64,000 bases of DNA from an uncultured Clostridia bacterium (GTDB lineage Bacteria; Bacillota; Clostridia; Christensenellales; UBA1242): contig CALWEJ010000008.1 of NCBI GenBank assembly GCA_944377165.1, positions 1 through 64,000 on the forward strand. The letters run 5' to 3'. How positions within the stretch are numbered: the first letter of the stretch is position 1; each line of letters starts with the position of its first letter. This document shows, piece after piece, positions 52,788-63,600 of this stretch. The translations under genes and the position numbers were made by a program. The notes beneath the pieces were generated by a model, which saw nothing but the letters and a program-made list of their open reading frames with translations, did no database searches and was not told where the DNA came from.

Positions 52788-53084
52788 TTAGACAGAAAGT
52801 GCCTCATATTCATCATTTTTGTTTGTCTCTTTTTTTAGTAATGCGTATTTTTGACGAGTAGATTCACCTCCGTGAATATGTTTAACACTGAAATTTTCTT
52901 CAAGCAACTGCCTAACTTGTAAATACAATCTATAATTTATATATTTTAATTTTACACTTAAGTCGTGATGAACTGTACTTTTTGGTATTTTAAATTCATT
53001 TGCAGTAGCTCTTATAGTAGTGTGATGCTCTAAAATGTAATAGGCTAATTCAATGGCTCTATCATCTAAGTTGTTATGTGTCAT
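52788..53084 (-). CDS. spoIIID: Sporulation transcriptional regulator SpoIIID
   Basis: 98 residues. A helix-turn-helix (RATANEFKIPKSTVHHDLS, about 25-45) and a second conserved piece, HIHGGESTRQKYALLKK, close to the HLRGGEATKLKY of Bacillus SpoIIID. In the family it acts in the mother cell to regulate sigma-E-dependent genes. AAGGAG precedes the ATG. The gene is monocistronic and convergent with aspS. Confidence 0.93.
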   Translation of the reverse strand: MTHNNLDDRAIELAYYILEHHTTIRATANEFKIPKSTVHHDLSVKLKYINYRLYLQVRQLLEENFSVKHIHGGESTRQKYALLKKETNKNDEYEALSV

Positions 53085-53668
53085 ATTTTACTCCTTAGCT
53101 TAATCTATTTTGCTAAGGTGCGGAATATGTCAAAATTTAAAAATTTTTGACGAAATTATAAAGGACATAAAATATATTATGATTAAAAACCTATTAAATT
53201 TTATACCTATTAACATATAAAATAGTTAAATTCTATTTGAAAACAATTAAGGATTTCTAAGGTAAAAAACTAATAAGATAATAATTAAATTAAGATATTA
53301 ATAAAATAATTATTTAATAATTTTTATTAATAATCAATATAATTAGTTTTTAGCTACATTCTAGTTCAAATAAAATAATTCATCAAAAGTATTAAGTAAT
53401 ATAAAAATCAGAATAAAATAATTATTAAATAATAAATAATGTTAAATAAAAAGATAGTATTTAAAACAAGAAAAAATAACATTTATCTAAAAATAATTTT
53501 ACTAAACAAATGATAAAAACAAATAATAAATAATATTAAAAAATTAAAAAATAAAAAAGAATATTTTTTAATTAATATTCTTAAAAATAAAAAATATTAT
53601 AAAAATTATTAAATTTATATGAAAAATTCAATAATTTTATTCGAAATTCAATAAATTTATTATATTTT
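53085..53668. other. Very AT-rich intergenic spacer
   Basis: About 580 bp, nearly all A and T apart from the 60 bp upstream of spoIIID. Minus-strand TTGACA (53134-53129) could serve spoIIID but has no good -10. No genes or RNAs recognised. Confidence 0.6.
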
Positions 53669-54379
53669 TTAAATTTTATCTAATAAATTATAGCTTTCTG
53701 GAGAAAGAATTGCGTGCTCAATGCGCTTCTTAGATTGTGGAATTGCTCGCTCAAGGAAAGATGTAAGGTCAGAGATTTCTGCTCGTTTTGTGTTGTCATT
53801 TGCTGGGCATTTGCTTTTTAGTATTGGAAAATTTTTACTTACATTTATGATTTTGCTTTCATCAGTTAGATAGAGCGGACGAATTAAGGTTATATTTGCA
53901 TTAGACATATAAGACTTAGGAAGCATTGTGGATAATCTACCTTCATAAAATAATGACATAAAAAAGGTATTAATAACATCTTGCTTGTGGTGCGCTAAGG
54001 CTAATTTATTACAACCTAAGCGATTACATACACTATTTAAAGCACCTCTACGCATTTTAGCGCATAGTGAGCAAGGATTTTTTTCTTTACGAATATCAAA
54101 GACAATCTCTTTAATATCTGTTTTTTCAATGACTAATTCTACACCTAAATCTTTGCAAAATTTTTTAAGCCTAGAATAATCTTCTTTCCCTGAATATATG
54201 TCTATGGTGACAGCAACTATCTCGTAATCGTATATACCGAATCGTTTAAAATCGCTTAATGCTTTTAATAAAACCAAACTGTCTTTCCCTCCAGAAACAC
54301 CTACAGCAATCTTATCACCGTTTTGAATTAAATCATATTTTTGAACTGCTTTTCTTAATGTGCTTAAAACCTTTTGCAT
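53669..54379 (-). CDS. TtcA-like PP-loop tRNA-thiolation protein
   Basis: 236 residues. PP-loop SGGKDS at about 29-34, then CSLCAKMRRG with a CxxC that in TtcA binds a [4Fe-4S] cluster, and LAHHKQDVINTFF. TtcA makes 2-thiocytidine at position 32 of tRNA. The family also contains other thiolases in Clostridia, so the exact modification is not certain. AGAGG precedes the ATG. About 265 bp of AT-rich DNA separate it from the next gene. Confidence 0.85.
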   Translation of the reverse strand: MQKVLSTLRKAVQKYDLIQNGDKIAVGVSGGKDSLVLLKALSDFKRFGIYDYEIVAVTIDIYSGKEDYSRLKKFCKDLGVELVIEKTDIKEIVFDIRKEKNPCSLCAKMRRGALNSVCNRLGCNKLALAHHKQDVINTFFMSLFYEGRLSTMLPKSYMSNANITLIRPLYLTDESKIINVSKNFPILKSKCPANDNTKRAEISDLTSFLERAIPQSKKRIEHAILSPESYNLLDKI

Positions 54380-54645
54380 AAAAACCTCTAAAATTTTAAA
54401 AATTAATAAAATTATATCAAAAAATATAAAAAATTCAATAATTTTTACATAATTTTTTAAATTTTTTATTATTTAAAAATTAATTTTAGATAAATTAAAA
54501 ATTATTTTATAAATGTTTTAAAATTTTACTTTTTTCGTCAAATATTTGACTTAATTATTAATTATTTTATATAATTAAATTAATAAAAAAGTGCTAAATA
54601 AACAAATAAAAATATTAAACAAGCACAAATTAAAAAGAGGGGTTT

Positions 54646-57600
54646 ATGAAGAAAAGAGTTTTCAGTGTTTTAGCGACTGTATTTGTCTTACTAACAGGAT
54701 TATTCCTAACGGCCTGTGGCGACAAATATAAGAACTTCGAATATAGTATTGAATATGCTTTTAGTGCTGATTCACTCGATTGGTATGACGCAGACGACGG
54801 CGTCGAGATTTTTCATAGTAAAGACGACGAGAATTTAGAGTATGATCAATTCGGATATATAAACATTTATTTTAGAGTTGACATTCTAAATGTTGATGAA
54901 AAAAATATTGATTTAATAACTGTATCAGCAGACAATTTAGGAATGGCAACTAAGACAGTTAGAGAGAATGAAGTATTCTCTATTAGTATAAACCCAAATC
55001 TTGCTTATAACTCAACTTTAAAATTTATAGAAAATAATACTAGAAGGACAAAGAATATTCCTTTTATAGCTTCAGTAGCACTTAAGAGTATTGAAGTTGA
55101 TACAAAGATAAAACCTGCCGTTTCAGTCGGCTCTAATCTTGATTTAGCTCAACTTAACAATTTAGAGTATACAACCGATAGTGAGGGGTTAAATACACTT
55201 CAAACAGGTGTTAAATATGAAATAGCATCGCTCGGTTATTATGCGGACGGAAGCTATAGGTCAACTATAACTTCTGGGCTATCAAATTACGTGACGATTA
55301 ATGGAAATGTTTTAACTGCGCTTTCTAATCCAAATGCAACTTCATATATAGCGCGTATAAAGGCGACTTCTATTTATGACCCAAATATTTATGCGGAGTT
55401 TGATGTTTACATTATAGATATTGCGCTTAATGCGGATAATACAATATTTACCCCAACAACCTATGACGAAGACGACAATATTATTTCAGATATAACTCTT
55501 TACACTACGAGTGTCGGTGTAGATAACCCTTATGCTAGTAAAACTATCTATGTAGATGTTAGTAATTTCTCTGGCATCTATAAAAATGGAGTATCTACAA
55601 TAGATGGAACTGTCAATTATGATTTAAGAGTTAAAGTTGACGGCGAAATTTATGATTTAAATAGTCTAACTCAAATTAATGGACTACAGATACTTCGTGA
55701 GGATTTAGGCTTAGGTAGATATAAAATCACAATAATTGCGTCGCAAGACTATACTTTTGATAGTGAAATTTCATTTGTTTATTCAATAGCGGATAAATTA
55801 ACGCTTACAAATAGTGAACCTAATTATCACACTGAATTGACCGTACAAAGAAGAATTTTACCTAACGCAATATTGATTAATGGCGAAAGTTATTTGGACG
55901 GTGATACCGCATACGGAACACAATATTCGACTTCGAGCAGTACTTACAAAGGAATTGAACTTACTTTAGAAGTATCACCTGCTGATGCATACACTGATTA
56001 TAAAATCGATGTTGTATCAAACAGCAATGTTGAATTTTCAAGTAATGGTAAAGATTTCAGCACAACTTATCCTAGTATAAACAATGGAGATAGGATTTTT
56101 GTACGATTAACGTCTGGTACAGTTAACGACCAAACAATAACTTTTAGAGTGCTTTCTACTCCAAAATTTGCAGAAGCAAAATATATCGAAGTAGATTACA
56201 CAATCCATAAAGTAATTTCGGCGGATAGCATTGATGTATTTTCAAAATATACTGAAGGGGAAGAAAATACTAGCATAAATAAAGGTGAAATGTTTATTGA
56301 TGCGAACGGCAATACTGAGTTGTTCTTGAAAGTTGCGTTCACTGGTACAGACCTTGATGCAAGCACTATTTCATTAACACTCCCTGAGTCAAGTCCGATA
56401 AAATTCGGAAATGGATTGTCTATTATAAATTTAGCAGACGGTAATTATGTTAGACAGATTTCAGAAACATCTCCATTATATAATGTTTATGCAGTTAAAT
56501 TTGCTAGCTGTAATGAGATAGTTGATTCTACACGCGTGACAATTTCTGCGGGGGATAATACTCTAGGGGTTTCAACATATGTAAATGTAGAGAGCGTTTT
56601 CTTAGCTGAACCTAGCAGTATAGAAATTAATACGAACGACGAGAATGTTAGTGATTTCTCAACCGCAGACAAATTAATGTATGCTATAGTTAGGGGGACT
56701 AATAATAGTTTCTATGTCACGGCAGACGTTGCAAATAACTATGTTGGTACAATTAATCCAATACAATCTATTTCACGTGTAGATCAAGGCGCGACAAATG
56801 CTATTGAATTCACGAGTTTAAATAATAACGAATTTATAATCCTTGGTCGTGCTAATACTACACAAGCAGAAATTATAAATCTAGACGTATATTATTACAC
56901 GAACGAAAATGTAGAAATCAAATTGACGAAAAGGACAATTTCAATTGAAATTGCTGTCTATGATACTATAAGTAATATATCATTAACTAAAGAAGATAAG
57001 GATATTACTTATATAAATTCGAAATATCAAGAAGCGAGCGAGATTGACATTGCATTCAGCTCAAATACGGCATATTCAAGTATAGTCGCTAGCGATGTTG
57101 TATTTAGTGACCAAACTAAATCTAACGCAAATCAATTAAAAGTGACTTTGTCTGACTCTGCGTTAAACGACATTGTTCAAATAGTTTATGTGACTCCAGA
57201 CGGAGAGCAAATTTTAAATTCAGGCGATGTTATTTCGTACGACGGAGCGAATATTTACCGCGGTACAATACGCGTACGTTTGTTAAATCGCATAGACTAT
57301 GATTCAATTCGTATTATATTCAGTGCAATGCGTTTTGGTGTTGAGTCTGGAGTGACAAGAAGTGTTTCAATAGATATAGCGGATTATACTCTGGCAGACG
57401 GAATTGTCGTTTCAGGAAGCGAGATAGTTGAAGAAGGTCTTGATAACTATTGGATTTATATGTCTTTCTTGTCAGTTGTTGACGGAGGAAGGGACATTGC
57501 TTCGTTTAATGCGAGCGCTGAATACGTTAATCAGTCGTCTAGCGGAATGCGCTTTGATGATTTAACATATACCTTATATAAAATTAACGAGGTTGACGGT

Positions 57601-60600
57601 AAGAAGTCGGAAACTCTAGTGACTGGTGGCGGAGTGAGCGTCGCAATTGATGGAAATCTTGTCACTATTTCGGCAGAGAAAAATTATGGCGGAGGAATGT
57701 ATAGGCTTGAACTAGCAACACTTGACTCATACTATAATTTAAATGGAGTGGAAGGATATTCAAATACATTCAGTTTAAACTTGCTAATAAGTGACGGCGA
57801 ACAATATGCTTACACTATATCTAACAAGGAAGATTTCTTAAATATAAATAACGATTTAGATGCAAATTATGTACTTACTAATAGCTTCACAATCTCAGAT
57901 TTTACTCCTATCGGCGGAACTAAAGACTCAAATGTAGTAAGCGCTTTTACTGGAAGTTTAAGCGGTGTGAATTCAGCCGTTTCAACTGCAAAAAATTCAA
58001 TAACCGTTGAAATTTCTACCACGGTCGAAGATGACAGAAATACATATGCAGGTTTGTTTGCTCGTTTAGGTGCAGGCGGTACAATATCTAACCTTGACGT
58101 GTATGTGAAATTTAGCACTGCACAAATGGCTACTAAGACTCCACTATATATGGGCGCGGTTGTCGGATATAATCAAGGCGGAACAATTGAAAACGTTGGA
58201 GTAAGTGTAATCAATTCAACTATTGATTTAGGGGCAATCTCTTCTGAAATTAATTTTGGTTTAATCACTGGATTGAATAATGGAACAATATCACTATCTG
58301 GCTCACGTGCAATAATTGATGCAAAAATAACAGCAATCTCAAATAAAGTAAATTTAGGTGCTATTACAGGTGTTAACACAGCTACGATATTAGATAGTAC
58401 TACCGAACCAGACTGGAAAGCTATAAATTATTCGGTAATGATGAACCTTACCTATATTAATAAAGGGCAATCAGCTAATCTTAATGTCGGCGGTGTAGCG
58501 GGATATGCATATGGTGGAAGTGCAAGTAGTATATCAGGCATTACCTTAGGCGGTAAAATTCAAATAAATAATGAAGGAATAAATGCGTCTTGTACGTCTA
58601 ATTTAGGCGGTATTGTAGGAGCAATCGGAAACGATGCAAACAATGGCACAACAATAACAAAATCATATGCGGTCGGCTTAGATTTAATAAATGACGTAAA
58701 TGGAACGGTTGCCGGTATAGTTGGAACAGCAGACAGCGCGGATATTTCATTCGTGCGTGTAATATCAGCTAATGTAGAATTTAATCCTATTGTGAACACA
58801 AACGGAGATAGTATATTCTCTAAATTAGAGACAAAGGGAACAATCATTGGCTCAAATAATGTAGCAGGTATTTTAGGTACGTCAACTAATAGTACGATAA
58901 AACTTTCTTCTGTAGAGAACTTTGTGACAGGTCATTCAACAATAGAGAGTAGAGCAACTAGCGCAAATTTAGGTGCAATAACTGCAGACGGAGGTGCTAC
59001 AGTAGAGAAAACGTTTGTAAGCGCAAATATTTCAAATTCTGGAGAAGTCGTTTTAATACCAACGAATTCAACTAATTCATATTTCGTAGGGAAAATAAGC
59101 TCAGTAAGTGACCTATCTTCATTAAACAACATCTCGTCAGCTTCTAGCGGAGTTTGTTATGCGGTTGTTTATACCGATAGCGATATTTATTATAACAATT
59201 CAGGCAGTTGGGTAGAAGTCGATTCTAACGATTGGGATAGCTCAATATTGTTAGGTGCTGACTATTCAAGCGAAGATTGGAGAATAGATAATCAATATAA
59301 TGCTATTACAATAAGCATTTTAGAAGGAGAAATCAGTTCGCCTAAAACTTATTATTTGCCTTATCTACTTAAAGACGGCGAGCCTACAATGATTATTGCT
59401 CCTACTGATATATCAGCGGATATTAATTCAGAATATATTATTGAAATTGATTCAGTTTATTCAGAAGATTACGATTATACTTTCAGTGAAGACGAAATTA
59501 CTTCAGTAGCAATTATTAATTATCATTATGATATAAATAATATATTAGATAATGATAAATATAATACATATGATTTAGACGAATTAATCAATCTAACAGT
59601 AGTCCCAGATGGTGCTAGCGGAGGCGTAAGATATTCAATAGTTCAAGGCTCATCTTACGCATATATTAATTCAGATGACCAAATTGTGTTTACAGGTGTG
59701 AGTGGTACAAATAGAATTATTGTTAGATGTTATTCAATATTTAATAGCGATATTGAAGAATATGTTGTGTTCTATACTCAAATTGGTTTAAGCGGATTAA
59801 TTATAGATACGGACGATGTGTATCTTGAAAATGAGAATACGTATAGTATAACTACTTATACAGGCTCTACAGATACGCACATAATAGTTGATGCTGAAAA
59901 TATATTTGGTAGTGCTTTAGGTCTAAGCGATAAGTTATTCCAAAACATTTTTGATACTAATTTAACAGAATACTTATCTATTAAAACGGTTAATCCAACA
60001 GAAGATTCTATTCTAACAATAGAAAAGACAAACAATCAAATTAATGAATTTATACTTAAAGTTAGTGATTTGTTTACAGGTAATTCGACTAACGAAACTA
60101 TTACATTTACATTGTATTTTAATGCTACAGATTATTATGGTGATAGTTTTGTTGGTGCATTGCTTACGGGTGAGCAGATAGTTGACGGAGAAACTGAAGA
60201 CGTATTACTATCTCTTGGTACAATCAACTTAAAAGTATATGTTAAAAAGTCCGCTAACTATATCGTAATGAATAACGGACAACAATCAGTTAACAGTTCT
60301 TCTACAGCGAATTTCAGTGCTAATTTATATACAGGTTATGTGTCTAGCGATAACACTAATTCGAATTATGTAGCATTTAATTACAATTACAATTTAAATA
60401 GAATTGAGTTAAATGAAGAAGGAACTAAAGACAGCATTAATTTACAACTATCTTATAACTTAGAAGATTCTGATAAGATTACGACATTGCTTGAAAGGAC
60501 TAAAAAGTCTAGCATATTAGATTTATTTAACTATAATTTCTCATACTATGCAATAGATGCACAAGGTAATATTGCAACCTCAATTCAAGATATAGCAGGA

Positions 60601-63600
60601 TATAGATACAACATTAGCATTAGTCTAAAAGATGGATTCGAATATAGGTATTTAACTGATAGTATCGAGTTTATATTCACAGTAAGTGCACAAACAAACG
60701 AAAACGTGACAGGACAAGCAAATATAACGTTCGAGCCAACCGAAGTATCAACAATTCGTTTAGAAAATTATAATGCTTCTAGTGTATCTTCAAATGGCGG
60801 ATTTACTTCACTTGTCACTAGCGGAACGACTTCTTCTTATGTGATTTCTCCAGGCGGATATGGCGGACTTATGACCATTTTCTTAGAGCCTAATTATTCT
60901 AATGTCCTATCTGCTACATTATCTAGTAGTTCGCTCTATGTACCAAGTTTAGGTAGGTCTGTCACATTGCATTTTGAGCAATTAATATATAATGAAAGTC
61001 AAAATATTTTCCAATCTATGTATCCAGCTAATAGCTCTACTAACGGAATCATAGATTTGCGACGCGAGTCAGTATATAATGGCACAACTTATGAATATAC
61101 AGGAATTATTTACGTCCGTGTATTCTTAGAGCGATTCTCAGGCACAGATGGAAATATCAATGTCACATTAGACGTCAAGACAAGCGAAACAAGCGAAAAA
61201 TCTATATCTAAAGCATTCTTAACTCAGTATTTGCCGGGTGTAAGCTTTAACTACGACGGAATACAAGCAGACGGCGGATATTTAGTCCAAGAAAATACTT
61301 ACAATAATATCGTTGAATTGACCGTTTATGGTTATGAATTTAACGCAACTCCTAATATTTATTCAAGTTGGATTTTGCCTGAAGGTGCAGAAGGCTACGA
61401 AATAAATGGAAACGGCGAGTTGATTTATACTGATAGTGAAAATGTAAAACATAATTATAATATAAATGATTATGTTAATCGCTCAATAGGTGAGATACGA
61501 GCAAATTCGGACAGCTCATATACTATTCAGGTTATATTCTCTGTACGGGGAGGAATACCGGCTTCGTTTGAATTGTCCGCTAATATGTCGTTAATAACAG
61601 ATTCGGGCGAGATCTATAGCGAAGAACAGACAATAGTTTTCCACCCTACTGACTATATTGTGGATAACTCAGCAACAACTCTTGAACGCATTAATAACGG
61701 AGTTATGCAGTTGACTATTAATCGCACACAAGTTTTTGAATTTGTCTTTGATACTAACGCGGTAAATTATGATTATAGTGAAGAAATTTACGATAGACTT
61801 GTGGAAAACTATGGAGATATTGCATCACTATTTAGTTATCAATTAAATGGCAAAAATTACACTTTAGAAGACGAAAATAGTGCGTTCAATATTTCGTATG
61901 TTGAAGTCGCTAATTCCACATCAAAGCGTCTAGCAATTTTTGGCTTAGAAACATTAAATGTAAACGTTGAATTTTCAGTAAAATATGAATTTATGCCTAA
62001 TAAAAATAATGGTAAATATTCATTAAACTTTACTGACGGCGGAGCATACGAAATGAGCTTTGCGTTTAGATTGCAAATTTTGCCGGGCACAGACGCAGAG
62101 CACGCAACGGCGATTTATTCAGCTGACGATATATTCGACCCAGATACTAATGCTTGCTTATTAAACGAAGGGGAAGATTATATCTTAATGAATGATATTA
62201 CTCTTGAAAACTTTACACCTATTGATGTAAATGTAGCAAGTTTCGACGGAAATAATAAGATTATAAAAATTACAAGTTTTGCTACTCCAAGCGAGAGCGC
62301 AACCGCAGTTGAATATGGATTATTTGCTAATATTGGTACGTACACTTTAGCTAACGAAACATACCCTACGATATTAAAGAACATTGTCGTAGATTATGGC
62401 TCATTAACAGGCGCAATTTCGTTTATCAACAGCGACGCAACAACAATTTCGTTCGGCGGACTTGTTGGTAAGAACGAAGGTGGATTAATCTACAACTGTG
62501 ATGTTATGAACTTTAGTTCTAGCACTAAAGATATAACTTTGACATTTAAGAATTCTTCATCTGTTAAGGTATATTTTGGAGGACTTGTAGGCGAGAATGC
62601 AGGAACTATCACAAATTCACGTGTAGGTAGAAGTACATTCACTCGTGTAAATGTTTCATCTACAGGTAATGAAAGCATTAATTATAACTATGGACCAGTT
62701 AATCCTTTAGCATTCTATATCGGGGATGCGTCAGTTAGCGGTCAAGGATTTGTGGCTGTTGCTGGTGGATTTGTCGGTTCAAATAGTGGAAAAATTGCTA
62801 GTTCATATGTGGCTAACACAAGTGTTATTAGCAGTTCAACCGCACCTAATGATAGTATGACGGCAGGATTTGTAGGTCAAAATAATGCGGGCGCAAGCAT
62901 TATGTATTCGTACGTAAAAGCATTAGAAAGCACAGTAAATCCTACTAATCCATATTCAAGGGGCGCGCGAATTCAGAATTTAACTAACGGTACAGTGGCA
63001 GGTTTTGTAAATTACAATGCTGGTACAATTAGGAATTCATATGCCAACACGGAACTAATGTCTGACTCAAACGTATTATCAGGATTCGTTTACTATAACG
63101 CAACGAGTGGTGTTATTAGCGAATCATACTCTGCTTGTATTTATAACGGCAAGTTAATCGGTGAAAATACTACTGCCGAACAGCCGTTTGTAGGACGTAG
63201 TAATGCAGAGTTGTTGTCATACGGAACAATAGAAAATTGCTATTACCTTATCTCAGACGGAACAGTTATTGATACAAGTAAAATACCTAATGTGGAAGGA
63301 CAAGATCAAGCTGTCGCAGTCACTCAGTCTAACTTTAAAGACCCTAACTTCTTAAATAACTTTGTATTTGTTTTGTCTAATTCGTTAACGAGTAGAAATT
63401 TAGGAGTATGGTCATACTATACTACAGATTCAAGTTATAGAATCCTACCTGAATTAATGCCTGCTAATACTATTGCTACTTCATATAGATATTTAGTTGG
63501 TGTCGGCGAAAACGGAAATAATTATGATTACGCTTACTCATTCAACTTAGGTAGCGCAAACAATCCATACATTATTCAAGACGTTGACGACTTCAATTCA

